A stretch of DNA of 48,314 nt, from assembly GCA_964405775.1 (NCBI GenBank), contig CAYOPG010000006.1, positions 1-48,314 of the forward strand, in the 5' to 3' direction. Of this stretch, positions 17,939-26,667 are shown in pieces; position 1 is the stretch's first letter; the number at the start of each line of letters is the position of its first letter. The stretch is from JAAZFF01 sp964405775. GTDB lineage: Bacteria; Verrucomicrobiota; Kiritimatiellia; RFP12; UBA3636. Both the position numbers and the translations under genes were made by a program. The notes beneath the pieces were generated by a model. It searched no databases, had not been told where the DNA came from, and saw nothing but the letters and a program-made list of their open reading frames with translations.

Positions 17939-17956
17939 TTTTTCCCGATAATACAA

Positions 17957-18532
17957 ATGACTCTTAAACCTGACTCCTCGTTCCTGCCGTATATATCCCT
18001 GTTTATCGGCATTCTCACTGTTATCCCCGGCGCGTTTACGCTGGCTATGCCCGAGAAGGCCGAGTCGGTGTGGAAAGCATTCCCTCGAAGCGTCTGGCAC
18101 GGTCGGATCATATCCGTGATATGTCTGGTGTGGTCAGCGCTTTGGATCAGCGCGATGCCGCTCGGACCACTAATGATTGTACGTCAATATCTGTGGATCC
18201 TGCTGCCCGTTTCAATCGCGGCAGTATGGTTTTTGATTCCCGAACTGCTCTCGTGCCGCGCAATCGGCGGCCTGTTGGTGCTTCTACCGGCTCCGATGCT
18301 CTCCGCCGCCGCTTGGCACCCCTCCAACATGAGGTACATCATCATCGTTTACGCATACGTGATGAGCATCGCCGGAATGTTTTACATCGCCTTCCCCTGG
18401 CTGCTGCGCGACAACATTACGTGGCTGTATGATAAACCCCGCCGCGCAAAAGTCATGGCTGTTTTCAAAGTCGCTTTCGGAATAGCACTAGTGATCCTGT
18501 CATTCCTGTTCCGGAAATATCAGGTCGCCTGA
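17957..18532 (+). CDS. Integral membrane protein, six predicted helices
   Basis: The 191-residue product has hydrophobic segments at about 11-31, 51-70, 79-99, 102-120, 127-150 and 167-186, joined by short loops; there is no signal peptide. No catalytic or binding motif was recognised. It starts 18 bases after bamA and lacks a clear ribosome site, so it is probably expressed with bamA. It converges with the TadG-like gene, nine bases away. Confidence 0.75.
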   Translation: MTLKPDSSFLPYISLFIGILTVIPGAFTLAMPEKAESVWKAFPRSVWHGRIISVICLVWSALWISAMPLGPLMIVRQYLWILLPVSIAAVWFLIPELLSCRAIGGLLVLLPAPMLSAAAWHPSNMRYIIIVYAYVMSIAGMFYIAFPWLLRDNITWLYDKPRRAKVMAVFKVAFGIALVILSFLFRKYQVA

Positions 18533-18541
18533 TCCGGCCGG

Positions 18542-19945
18542 TCAATGCGCCCTGCGCGTGCCGCCTCCCGGCGTCGTGCCAGGCGGCGAGATGGTGCATT
18601 GCCAACTGTTGGTGCTTAACCATCCCACGCCCTCTGCCCGGAACTCCGGACGCTCCCAAGTAACCAGTCGCCTGCAATAGCGGCAAGGGGGCAAGGCGGA
18701 GAGTCCCTGATCAATGTAAATTGGCAGATGCTCCACACAGTGCCTGCGCCACTTCAGATTGAAACTCCCGCCTGAAGACGCGCTTGAGGCGTCTATTGGG
18801 ATCAGGCGCACTTCGCGAAACGCAGGCAACACAATATGAGCGCTGGTCGGCTTTTCCCGGCCACCATCGGTTGCGAGGTGTCCGAACGGCTTCGCCGCGC
18901 CGGTCCAAACGATAACGTCCTCTGCGTCAGTACCACCACCCTCCGACACAAACCGCGAAATCCCCGCCTCGACACGCATCACCGAATCCGCCCCCGCGTA
19001 GTCGTACTGAGGCTTCACCTCTCCATCGACGGGGAACGGCGGATCCATCGCGCTCCACCTGTCCCACATGCCCGGCATGTAGTAGTACCATGTGCTTGCT
19101 GTGCCCGCGATCTGAGGGAGTAGCGACGTCTGCGGAACGTCCACGGAAAGCCGCTGCGCCTCGTCCAGCACTCCGTCAATTGCCGTTATTTCAGCGAAAG
19201 TACGAGTCTGAGGCATAAGCCACAAACCCAGGAACTCGCTCGAACTGGAGGCTCGCACCCCTTGCTGCGGCAACGCCCCCCACCAGGTGTAATCGGTGTA
19301 GTCCTCAAGGAGACGCGGATACGTCATAAAAAACCAGCACCAGTCGCGTGCCGCGATCGCGTCGTAGAACTCCAGCATAAGCAACAAATGCCCCCCGCTC
19401 GGATCGTTGAAGAAAGAGGCGTTGTCAATCCCCGCCGCAACGCCGTCGTCAGCGATCGAGTCGAGCATGGCCGCATATTCCATCCACGCGCCGGGCCACG
19501 GCTCGGGCATCGCCGTGGTGCCTCCGACAATCGCCGCATAGTCGTCACGAACCTCGTCGGCATGCTCGCGCACGAAATCGGTGAAATCTTCGTTCACGTG
19601 CATCCCGTTCAGCTTCGCCCCCTGCTGCGCCGCCGCCACGCCAGTCATGGGCCCCGTGAAGCACAGCCGCTTCTGCGTGTTTGTGATAACGTCGATCGAC
19701 TGGAAATCGCCGATAGCAAGCGCCGCCGCGTGCATGAGGTTCAGCTCCCCGATGAAGTTGAGCGTTGTTCCCTGCCATCGCGCCCCGGCCAGTGCCGCGG
19801 CATCTCCCGCGTTCTGGCTTCTGTCCTTCACGGATATTATATGGTGGACGTCAGCCATCCATAACACCGCCACGGTGATGATCACAAGCGCCAAAACCAT
19901 GAACAGCAGCGTCTGACCTTCTCTTTTTGAATCAAGATGTTTCAT
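18542..19945 (-). CDS. TadG-like pilus assembly / pseudopilin protein
   Basis: The 467-residue product has an N-terminal class III-like hydrophobic helix after KREG, with QTLLFMVLALVIITVAVLW. A conserved TadG/TadE-like segment follows, RSQNAGDAAALAGARWQG, as in putative Flp pilus-assembly proteins. Unlike the three pilins upstream, position +5 after the glycine is Phe, not Glu, so processing by a prepilin peptidase is doubtful. The rest is a large extracytoplasmic domain rich in Trp, Tyr and Pro with no known fold recognised. It is separated from the TadE-like gene by 421 bases, so it may have its own promoter. No ribosome site is obvious. Confidence 0.8.
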   Translation of the reverse strand: MKHLDSKREGQTLLFMVLALVIITVAVLWMADVHHIISVKDRSQNAGDAAALAGARWQGTTLNFIGELNLMHAAALAIGDFQSIDVITNTQKRLCFTGPMTGVAAAQQGAKLNGMHVNEDFTDFVREHADEVRDDYAAIVGGTTAMPEPWPGAWMEYAAMLDSIADDGVAAGIDNASFFNDPSGGHLLLMLEFYDAIAARDWCWFFMTYPRLLEDYTDYTWWGALPQQGVRASSSSEFLGLWLMPQTRTFAEITAIDGVLDEAQRLSVDVPQTSLLPQIAGTASTWYYYMPGMWDRWSAMDPPFPVDGEVKPQYDYAGADSVMRVEAGISRFVSEGGGTDAEDVIVWTGAAKPFGHLATDGGREKPTSAHIVLPAFREVRLIPIDASSASSGGSFNLKWRRHCVEHLPIYIDQGLSALPPCRYCRRLVTWERPEFRAEGVGWLSTNSWQCTISPPGTTPGGGTRRAH

Positions 19946-20366
19946 ATCATAAATGGTTTAATAAACCCCTATCATTTAAAGCATTTACACCGTGTTCCTT
20001 TGCGACACACCGAGTCCTGACGTCGTAACAGCAACCAGCCACTGCAAGAACATGAACAAGCAATATTTTATTATGAATATGAAACATCAATCCACCCCCT
20101 TGTTGGTGGTTTACTTGGAAATCCCGGATCGCACGCGCATGAGTTCGTCGCGCTGCCAAGCAGGTTCGCTGAAACCCCGTTATGTGAAGAATGCCCTTCC
20201 GTTTTCATGACTGTATCATACTGTTTATCAGACCCCCCCGCAACAAAGGAATTGGGAAAATCAACACAGGAAACCCGGGCATTCCTGATTTCCAGATTAC
20301 ATAAACCCGCACCCCCGCCCGTGGCAGAGTCCGCACTATGCCACATTTCGTTTCAGATGCGTTTTA
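19946..20366. other. Intergenic region between TadE-like and TadG-like genes
   Basis: No gene supported. Short open frames exist, but their composition is unlike the neighbours. A weak hairpin (CCACC, loop, GGTGG near 20093-20110) could end the upstream transcript. The unusual length inside a pilus cluster may reflect a lost gene or an independent promoter for the TadG-like gene. Confidence 0.5.
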
Positions 20367-21050
20367 TTATCGCAGGTACAAATCGCTGTGTCTGCCCGCC
20401 GTTGCCTCGCCTGACACATTTATACGGCGGAAGCCGTTTTCATCGCGGCGTGTGAACGGTAGGATGAATTCAATCATGGGCATTTTCAGCGGGAAATCCT
20501 GAGTTACTTCGTATGTCAACGCCTGCCCAAGTACCGAGGCAGAATGTTCGGAATGCGAGAAAGAACCGCGCTCCCACTCCTCGTAGTTCAGGATGTATTC
20601 CGCGCGTCCGTAGTTCTCGGACGATAAGTAAGCCGGTATGCGGACGCGTTCCAGCACCGCGCGCTGAGAAACGCCGGCGTCACTCGCCATCGCCAAGTCG
20701 ACCACCTCTCCGGGGCGCGCCGCGCCCGAGAGCGGCGAGGTTCCCAGAGGTGTGAAATCTGGCACAATCATCGCACCGGAATTGGGAATCGACGCGACCC
20801 GCACAGCCTTGTACGCCATCCAGTCGTTGAAGCCCACCGCCCGGGCTCGCGCCGCCCTAGCCGCTGCATGATGCAGAATCTCGCGCCCGCTAAACGCGAT
20901 AGCAGCCTGTAGCAATCCAAAAAGGAAAATGCAAAGGATGAATATCACGATCAACGACTCCAAGAGCGCCTGGCCGGAATTGCCCGACAAATTAGACGCT
21001 CCAGAAGCGCGTCGCGAATTGACTCCGCAACTATTGGCCGAAAAGGACAT
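20367..21050 (-). CDS. TadE-like minor pilin
   Basis: The 227-residue product has an N-terminal leader ending SGNSG, followed by QALLESLIVIFILCIFLFG. Gly at -1 and Glu at +5 match prepilin peptidase substrates, and the helix plus the Ala/Arg-rich segment HHAAARAARARAVGF are typical of TadE. The C-terminal part is an extracytoplasmic domain. It lies 30 bases after the Flp-type pilin gene. It is probably a minor component of a Tad-type fibre or pseudopilus. Confidence 0.85.
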   Translation of the reverse strand: MSFSANSCGVNSRRASGASNLSGNSGQALLESLIVIFILCIFLFGLLQAAIAFSGREILHHAAARAARARAVGFNDWMAYKAVRVASIPNSGAMIVPDFTPLGTSPLSGAARPGEVVDLAMASDAGVSQRAVLERVRIPAYLSSENYGRAEYILNYEEWERGSFSHSEHSASVLGQALTYEVTQDFPLKMPMIEFILPFTRRDENGFRRINVSGEATAGRHSDLYLR

Positions 21051-21080
21051 TGAAACCGCCGTTCCGTTTTCGGACGACGG

Positions 21081-21326
21081 TCAGTTCATCGTCCCGTCGG
21101 CATTCAGAGTTCTGATGCGGTCAGCCGACGACTGGGATGCGACCGCCTGAGCTTCAGAGCCGAGATCCTCGTCGATAGCAGAGGTCGCTCCGCTTGTTTT
21201 CTTGATTATCGCGTCGCCGAAAAGGCCGAACACCACAAGTGCGGCGATTGCTATCACCACAACAATGATGATGTACTCGACCATTGCCTGGCCTGAGCGC
21301 GATTTGTTTTTTCTTATGCTTTTCAT
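21081..21326 (-). CDS. Flp-type pilin
   Basis: The 81-residue product has the Flp pattern: a basic leader ending SRSG, then QAMVEYIIIVVVIAIAALVV. Glu at +5 and Tyr at +6 after the cleavage-site Gly are the Flp hallmark. A short Ser/Ala/Asp tail follows. A strong ribosome site (GGAGG) precedes the ATG, consistent with a highly made major subunit. It belongs to the minus-strand pilin run; no tad ATPase, TadB/C or peptidase gene is present in the window. Confidence 0.88.
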   Translation of the reverse strand: MKSIRKNKSRSGQAMVEYIIIVVVIAIAALVVFGLFGDAIIKKTSGATSAIDEDLGSEAQAVASQSSADRIRTLNADGTMN

Positions 21327-21351
21327 TTACCTTGCCTCCTCGCGACTACTG

Positions 21352-21546
21352 TCACGGATATTCCGACGCCACCAGGTCCAGAACCCGGTTTCCGTTTTGC
21401 TTCAGGGCATACAACAGGAAAGACATCATCACGACCACCAGAATCAGGACGCACGCAACGATCAGGTACTCTACTAACACCTGCCCCCTTTGGGCGTCCG
21501 TATCAGGCGCCGAGAAAGCCCCCAAAATAGCCCTTCTGGATTTCAT
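21352..21546 (-). CDS. Small Flp/TadE-like pilin
   Basis: A product of about 64 residues, MKSRRAILGAF at the start, with a leader ending AQRG and then QVLVEYLIVACVLILVVVMM. The Gly at -1 and Glu-Tyr at +5/+6 match a class III prepilin. An in-frame ATG at 21555 adds MAD, but it overlaps the predicted -10 box; longer in-frame starts look like leader. It is first in the pilin run and probably a minor or second major subunit. It ends 25 bases before the Flp-type gene. Confidence 0.8.
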   Translation of the reverse strand: MKSRRAILGAFSAPDTDAQRGQVLVEYLIVACVLILVVVMMSFLLYALKQNGNRVLDLVASEYP

Positions 21547-21553
21547 GTCCGCC

Positions 21554-21583
21554 ATTTTACCATACAATACGCTTTTATGTAAA
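21554..21583 (-). promoter_or_regulatory. Promoter candidate for the pilin cluster
   Basis: Minus strand: TTTACA (21583-21578), 18 bp, TAAAAT (21559-21554). The expected start near 21547 falls at the ATG at 21546, which would make the mRNA leaderless. Confidence 0.45.
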
Positions 21584-21665
21584 CAAGGCAAAAAACCACT
21601 TGATTTTAACATTCCTATATGCGACCCTAGGCACCCGCATACAACAGCAGGAGCAAACACCGACC

Positions 21666-22079
21666 ATGGACATAACCATACCGGAAAAATCCGCATCAAT
21701 CAAATACCGCGTGCCTTACGCCGATACCGACATGATGGGAGTAGTGTACTACGGCAACTACCTCACCTTGTTCGAACGCTGCCGCAACGAACTAATGCGG
21801 AGGTCGGGGCCGTCGTACAAGCAGTTGGAGGAAGGCGGAGTCATGCTGCCCGTTGTGGAGGCGCATGTCGACTACAAGAGCCCCGCTAAATACGACGATG
21901 AGCTGACCGTTACGGGTTGGCTCGCGGAAGCCCGCGGAGTCCGAATAAAGGTTCGCTGCGCAGTCTTCCGAGGGGACGAACTGCTCGCCTCCGGCTACAC
22001 GATCCACTGTTGCGCTTCAACGGAAACAAAACGCCCCGTGCGCGTACCCGAATTTTTCCTGAGTCTCGTGGCAGAGTGA
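21666..22079 (+). CDS. YbgC-type acyl-CoA thioesterase (hot-dog fold)
   Basis: The 137-residue product is the usual length for the 4-hydroxybenzoyl-CoA thioesterase family. The signature YADTDMMGVVYYGNYL contains the catalytic Asp, followed by ERCRNELMRRSG. I chose the ATG at 21666 because earlier in-frame residues do not match the family. CAGGAG lies 14 bases upstream. Members hydrolyse short or aromatic acyl-CoAs and may act in lipid metabolism; the substrate cannot be told. It is divergent from the pilin cluster and 39 bases before the epmA-like gene. Confidence 0.9.
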   Translation: MDITIPEKSASIKYRVPYADTDMMGVVYYGNYLTLFERCRNELMRRSGPSYKQLEEGGVMLPVVEAHVDYKSPAKYDDELTVTGWLAEARGVRIKVRCAVFRGDELLASGYTIHCCASTETKRPVRVPEFFLSLVAE

Positions 22080-22118
22080 ACACCCCGCCACTTCCGTAAA
22101 TTTTAACAATCTACCGCA

Positions 22119-23033
22119 TTGCTATCCGACGTCCTTCTTCGCTCCCTGCCTGCACGCGCCGAAATAGTGCGTTCAATACGCGCGACGCTTGACGGCGCTG
22201 GTTTTGTCGAGGTCGAAACGCCCGTTCGTATCAACGCCCCGGCAAACGAGCCTCATATAATCCCGCCTCAGAGTGGCGGTGCTTTTCTGAGAGCTTCTCC
22301 AGAGCTGCAGATGAAGCGTCTGGTCGCGCTCGGAATGCATCGCATCTACCAGATAGGCCCGTGCTTCCGTGCAAACGAACGCGGGAGCATACACAACCCT
22401 GAATTCACTATGCTTGAATGGTACAGGGGCGGCGGCGATTACATGCAGATATTCGGAGACATGAAGAAATTCGTCTGCGAAGCCGCCTGCGCCGTATGTG
22501 GTTCCCCAGAAATATCTTTTCGTGGCATTCCGATAAACCTCGCGACGTCGTGGGAGAAAATCACGGTGCGGGACGCCTTCAGGCGCCACGCAGGCTGGGA
22601 TCCAATAGAAAACTTCGACGCAGACCGATTCGATTTCGACATGGCGGTAAAAGTCGAACCTTCTCTTCCGAAAGACCGCCCGTGCATATTGCTCGACTAC
22701 CCGAGTCAGGCTGCATCGCTCGCGCGCCTCTGTGAACGCGACGAACGCGTTGCTGAGCGCTGGGAGGCATATATAGGGGGGATCGAGCTGTGCAATGCCT
22801 ACGGAGAACTAACCGACGCCGCGGAACAGCGCCGACGTTTTGAGGCCGCTCGCGAAGAAAAGATCAGCCTAGGGGAAACTCCAATGCCTATTGACGAGGA
22901 ATTCCTTGCCTCGTTAGCGTCTATGCCTCCGACTGGCGGCGCAGCCTTCGGCATAGACCGTTTCGCGATGGTTCTGCTGGATCTAAACGACATCTCCGCA
23001 GCACGCTCGTTCTGCGAACAACGGAGCGAATAA
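22119..23033 (+). CDS. epmA: Elongation factor P-lysine ligase EpmA (GenX/PoxA)
   Basis: A class II lysyl-tRNA synthetase-like enzyme lacking the anticodon domain, which attaches (beta-)lysine to EF-P. The 304-residue length is near the E. coli enzyme. Seen are ETPVRINAPANEPHI, class II motif 2 (FRANERGSIHNPEFTMLEWY) and motif 3 (GGAAFGIDRFAMVLL). The start is TTG at 22119: the only upstream frame is closed by a stop, and LLRSLPARAEIVRSIRA aligns with family N-termini. The EF-P gene and epmB are not visible. It ends nine bases from convergent trxA. Confidence 0.9.
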   Translation: MLSDVLLRSLPARAEIVRSIRATLDGAGFVEVETPVRINAPANEPHIIPPQSGGAFLRASPELQMKRLVALGMHRIYQIGPCFRANERGSIHNPEFTMLEWYRGGGDYMQIFGDMKKFVCEAACAVCGSPEISFRGIPINLATSWEKITVRDAFRRHAGWDPIENFDADRFDFDMAVKVEPSLPKDRPCILLDYPSQAASLARLCERDERVAERWEAYIGGIELCNAYGELTDAAEQRRRFEAAREEKISLGETPMPIDEEFLASLASMPPTGGAAFGIDRFAMVLLDLNDISAARSFCEQRSE

Positions 23034-23042
23034 CAACGCGGG

Positions 23043-23363
23043 TTACAGGCTTGCCGTAATGGCGTCGACAAGCTTTTCCTTGCTTGTCACGCCAACGAAC
23101 TGCGCTGTGGCCTTGCCATCTTTGAAGAGGATGAGAGTCGGGATGCTACGCACGCCGAACTTTGCGGGAACTGTCGGGTTTTCATCAACGTTCATTTTTG
23201 CGACGACCGCTTTGTCGCCGATCGACTCTGACACCTGATCCAGGATCGGCCCTTGCGTCCGGCATGGTCCGCACCACGGGGCCCAGAAATCCACCAGAAC
23301 GACTCCGCTCTTGACGGTCTCATCGAAATTATTGTCAGTGATTTCTTTTGCTTTATCACTCAT
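23043..23363 (-). CDS. trxA: Thioredoxin
   Basis: The 106-residue product has the active site WCGPC in VDFWAPWCGPCR and the cis-Pro motif RSIPTLILFKDG. Length and motifs are standard. It is a general disulfide reductant, for example for reductases and peroxiredoxins; the nearby class III reductase uses formate or similar rather than thioredoxin, so the adjacency need not be functional. It is divergent from nrdD across a 550-base region that holds its promoter. Confidence 0.97.
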   Translation of the reverse strand: MSDKAKEITDNNFDETVKSGVVLVDFWAPWCGPCRTQGPILDQVSESIGDKAVVAKMNVDENPTVPAKFGVRSIPTLILFKDGKATAQFVGVTSKEKLVDAITASL

Positions 23364-23472
23364 TCTATCATCTCCTTCGCTGTTGATCCCACTGCGCTGA
23401 TCCGCCGGAACCTTGTTGTTAAAATAGCGTCAGTTGTTACCCCGCTACACTTGTACTTGAATCACGGAGTAC

Positions 23473-23502
23473 ATTCTACAGTTTTAGTCTACCCTTTGTA
23501 AA
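23473..23502 (-). promoter_or_regulatory. trxA promoter candidate
   Basis: Minus strand: TTTACA (23502-23497), an 18-bp spacer and TAGAAT (23478-23473). The leader to trxA would be about 100 bases. Confidence 0.5.
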
Positions 23503-23580
23503 CCGTAAAAACCCCACGAAGGTTTTGCGCGTTTGTATAGTAGACGCACAGACTCGTTTTTTCACTTCCGGCGGGCATTT

Positions 23581-23609
23581 TTTACCTTGGACTTACTTCC
23601 GCTTATAAT
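23581..23609 (+). promoter_or_regulatory. nrdD promoter candidate
   Basis: TTTACC (23581-23586), a 17-bp spacer and a perfect TATAAT (23604-23609). Transcription would start near 23616, leaving an unusually long leader. A weaker TTGACT-type site lies near 23750. Confidence 0.5.
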
Positions 23610-23913
23610 GTCCAACGTGTTTTTCAATCCTCGTTTTGATGCTTCTAAACACTTTGAATTCAACTACATGCATAATAATTGAACACCCAAGTTTAGCGTA
23701 ACATTTCTGGCACCCACACTACAGATAGCGGAATTTTCGTTTTTATGACTTGACTAATAAGGAGCCCAAAGCTTAGACTTGTCGGCATTCAGCAGTAAGT
23801 GTCGCATGGTTGAATTATCGCCTGCGTATTTTTGTTACGCCCGTGTTAGGCGCTGGTAAGTTTTAAGCAACTCTGTCTATCTAATAACCCCAGATCTGAA
23901 AAGGAATAGTGCA

Positions 23914-26034
23914 GTGAACCCAAAAGTTCCCCTCGATTCGAGTGCATCGATTCGCAAGCGCGACGGCTCCACGGAGTCTTTCAAAGTGGAAAAAATTATC
24001 AACGCTATAGCCAAGGCAGGCGAGGCAACCGGAGAGTTCGGGCGCGACATGGCCGAAAAGCTCGCGCTTAAAGCGCTTACGATCATAGATGCACTTCAGG
24101 GGTCGCTCGATGTCACTGTCGAAAACGTCCAGGACGTCGTTGAAGAGGTGCTGCTCACCTCTCCGTACCGTCGGACGGCCAAGGCATACATTATCTACCG
24201 CGAGCAACATGCAAGACTGCGTGAAATCGTCAGCCGCGCCAGTGTCGATCTGGTAGACGAATATATCGGCAAGTCGGATTGGCGTGTACGGGAGAATTCC
24301 AACATGTCGTACTCGTTGCAGGGCCTGAACAACTACATTTCAAGCGAAATAAGCAAATCGTACTGGCTTGACAAAATCTATCCCGCTGAAATCCGCGAGG
24401 CACACTCTTCCGGCGCGATGCACATCCACGACCTGGGGCTTCTCAGCGTGTACTGCGTAGGATGGGATCTGCAAGACCTGTTGCGGAGCGGCTTCAAGGG
24501 TGTGGAGGGCAAGGTTGAAAGCCTGCCGGCGAAACACCTGCGCACAGCGCTCGGCCAAATCACCAATTTCTTCTACACTCTTCAGGGCGAGGCAGCAGGC
24601 GCTCAGGCATTCTCAAGTTTCGACACTCTTCTTGCACCGTTCGTGCGCTACGACAAGCTCGGCTACAAAGAGGTCAAGCAGGCACTGCAGGAATTCGTAT
24701 TCAATGTGAACGTCCCGACCCGCGTCGGGTTCCAGACTCCGTTTACAAACATAACAATGGACCTTGACCCTCCGGCGAATATGGTCAACGAGCCTGTCGT
24801 TATCGGCGGGAAGACCATGCCCGAGACGTACGGCGATTTCAAGGCCGAAATGGATATGATTAACAACGCTTTCCTTGAAGTAATGACGGAAGGCGATGCC
24901 AAGGGGCGTGTGTTCACATTTCCCATTCCGACGTACAACATCTCCAAGGATTTCAACTGGAACCGTCCCGGGCTGGAGAAGCTGTGGACGGTCACCGCGA
25001 AATACGGAATCCCGTATTTCGCAAACTTTGTCAACTCAGACATGGATCCAGACGACGCCCGCTCGATGTGCTGCCGCCTGCGTCTCGACAAGCGCGAGCT
25101 CAACCGCCGCGGCGGCGGTCTGTTCGGGGCGAACCCGCTCACGGGGTCCATAGGAGTCGTCACGATAAACATGGTGCGCCTCGGATATCTTTCACAAAAT
25201 GAAGAGGAGTTCCTGACCCGCCTTGAGGGTCTCATGTCAATCGCCCGCAACAGCCTTGAGATCAAGCGCAAGGTTCTGGAGAAATTCACAGAAGAAGACC
25301 TATACCCATACACCAAGTTCTACCTGCGTGCGGTTTATGAACGTTTTGGAAAATTCTGGCAGAACCATTTCTCGACAATCGGTTTGGTCGGCCTGAACGA
25401 GGCTTGCCTCAACCTTTTTGGCGAAGACATTGGCACAGACAGAGGCATGGCTTTTGCAGAGCGAGTGATGGATTTCATGCGCGGCCGCCTCGCCGACTAT
25501 CAAGAGGAAACCGGCAATCTTTACAACCTTGAGGCCACCCCCGCCGAGGGCACCACATACAGACTGGCGCAGCTGGATGCCAAACTCTACCAAGGCATAA
25601 TAAGCGCGGCAGGCAACAACAGCGAGCCGTTCTACTCGAACTCGACGCAGCTTCCCGTTTCTTACAGTGGCGACATATTCCGCGTGCTGGATCTGCAAGA
25701 CAACATCCAGACAAAGTACACGGGCGGGACCGTACTGCACGTATTCACCGGCGAAGCTGTGAGCGACCCCGAGGCAGTGAAGGCTTTTGTGCGCACCGTA
25801 TGCCAGAACTACCGTCTGCCGTACTTCACTGTCACACCCACTTTCAGCGTCTGCGAGGAGCACGGCTACATCTCGGGCGAACATTACGAGTGCCCCAAGT
25901 GCAAATCCACTACAGAGGTTTACTCCCGTGTAGTCGGCTACATCCGCCCTGTCAAGCAGTGGAACGCCGGCAAGCAGAACGAGTTTGTCATGCGCAAGAT
26001 GTTCGATGTCGAGCACGCAGCCTCAGTAAAATAA
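23914..26034 (+). CDS. nrdD: Anaerobic ribonucleoside-triphosphate reductase (class III)
   Basis: The glycyl-radical enzyme that makes deoxynucleotides without oxygen. An N-terminal ATP-cone (RKRDGSTESFKVEKI) spans about residues 10-105. The barrel carries GAMHIHDLG and SMCCRLRLD. The C-terminal glycyl radical is G675 in SRVVGYIRPV, followed by WNAGKQNEF. Likely zinc ligands are C647, H650 or another nearby residue, C660 and C663. The 706-residue length is typical. The GTG start at 23914 has AAGGA about eight bases upstream. nrdG follows after four bases, and the two are translated together. Confidence 0.97.
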   Translation: MNPKVPLDSSASIRKRDGSTESFKVEKIINAIAKAGEATGEFGRDMAEKLALKALTIIDALQGSLDVTVENVQDVVEEVLLTSPYRRTAKAYIIYREQHARLREIVSRASVDLVDEYIGKSDWRVRENSNMSYSLQGLNNYISSEISKSYWLDKIYPAEIREAHSSGAMHIHDLGLLSVYCVGWDLQDLLRSGFKGVEGKVESLPAKHLRTALGQITNFFYTLQGEAAGAQAFSSFDTLLAPFVRYDKLGYKEVKQALQEFVFNVNVPTRVGFQTPFTNITMDLDPPANMVNEPVVIGGKTMPETYGDFKAEMDMINNAFLEVMTEGDAKGRVFTFPIPTYNISKDFNWNRPGLEKLWTVTAKYGIPYFANFVNSDMDPDDARSMCCRLRLDKRELNRRGGGLFGANPLTGSIGVVTINMVRLGYLSQNEEEFLTRLEGLMSIARNSLEIKRKVLEKFTEEDLYPYTKFYLRAVYERFGKFWQNHFSTIGLVGLNEACLNLFGEDIGTDRGMAFAERVMDFMRGRLADYQEETGNLYNLEATPAEGTTYRLAQLDAKLYQGIISAAGNNSEPFYSNSTQLPVSYSGDIFRVLDLQDNIQTKYTGGTVLHVFTGEAVSDPEAVKAFVRTVCQNYRLPYFTVTPTFSVCEEHGYISGEHYECPKCKSTTEVYSRVVGYIRPVKQWNAGKQNEFVMRKMFDVEHAASVK

Positions 26035-26038
26035 CGCG

Positions 26039-26641
26039 ATGAAAATAGCGGCTTTTCTTCCGCTCAGCCTCTGCGACTATCCGGGCAAGGTAGCCGCAGT
26101 GGTTTTCACGCAAGGATGCAACTTCAACTGCCCGTGGTGCCATAACCGCCACTTGATTCCGTACGAGGCGATGGACACGAAGCCGCTGTCGGAAGAAGAT
26201 GTGCTTGGCACCTTGTCTGAACGGCTCGGCCGATTAGGAGGCGTCGTGGTGTCCGGCGGGGAACCGACGATACAGAGCGATCTGCCAGAGTTTCTCGCCA
26301 AGCTCAAAGAAACCGGCATCGCCGTGAAGCTGGATACTAACGGTTCAAATCCCGACGTGGTTGAGCATTGCATCCGCGAGAAACTAGTTGACTTCATAGC
26401 CATGGATGTCAAAGCGCCATGGGATAAATACGACAAGCTAACCGGCATTGCAGACTCTGCCACGAATCCTATTCGCACGATGGAAATCATCGCCACGTCC
26501 GGCATTCATCACCAATTCCGCACCACTCGAGTCGAGCCACTGTTGACCGAGTCCGATTTCGCGTCAATAGCCGCAACCATCCCCCCGGGAAGCCCACACG
26601 TCTGGCAGGAACTACGTGCCTGTAACAGTTTCAAGGCCTGA
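26039..26641 (+). CDS. nrdG: Anaerobic ribonucleotide reductase activating protein (radical SAM)
   Basis: Generates the glycyl radical on NrdD using S-adenosylmethionine. The radical SAM motif is CNFNCPWCHN; the SAM-binding VVVSGGEPTIQ follows. The 200-residue length fits. A CDYPGK segment near the N-terminus is typical of this activase class. The gene lies four bases after nrdD. A hairpin overlaps its stop codon. Confidence 0.95.
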   Translation: MKIAAFLPLSLCDYPGKVAAVVFTQGCNFNCPWCHNRHLIPYEAMDTKPLSEEDVLGTLSERLGRLGGVVVSGGEPTIQSDLPEFLAKLKETGIAVKLDTNGSNPDVVEHCIREKLVDFIAMDVKAPWDKYDKLTGIADSATNPIRTMEIIATSGIHHQFRTTRVEPLLTESDFASIAATIPPGSPHVWQELRACNSFKA

Positions 26642-26661
26642 GGAGCCTCAGGGGCCTGAAA
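26629..26661 (+). other. Hairpin overlapping the nrdG stop codon
   Basis: TTTCA-A-GGCC-TGAG, loop GAGC, CTCA-GG-GGCC-TGAAA: thirteen pairs with one single-base and one two-base bulge. There is no U-run after it, so it is not a standard intrinsic terminator. It could protect the 3' end or weaken read-through into the Lol genes. Confidence 0.6.
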
Positions 26662-26667
26662 ATTAGC

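Larger units (their letters stand above)
23364..23913. other. Long divergent regulatory region between trxA and nrdD
   Basis: No protein gene supported. It contains a trxA promoter candidate at 23473-23502, an nrdD promoter candidate at 23581-23609, a palindrome TTGAATTCAA (23654-23663), and a hairpin GCGTA/TACGC (23824-23840). With that promoter the nrdD leader would be about 300 bases. No canonical NrdR box was recognised. Confidence 0.55.

Noticed and set aside
20071..20346. Open frame of about 91 codons on the minus strand between the TadE-like and TadG-like genes
   Set aside because: No ribosome site, no recognisable motif and a composition unlike the neighbouring genes; treated as chance.
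23846..23852. GTTAGGC resembling an integron attC core site
   Set aside because: No matching inverse core upstream and no integrase or cassette genes nearby; a seven-base match is expected by chance.
23805..23858. Possible 17-codon leader peptide (starts MVELSPAY) upstream of nrdD
   Set aside because: No ribosome site and no run of regulatory codons; mentioned only as part of the leader.
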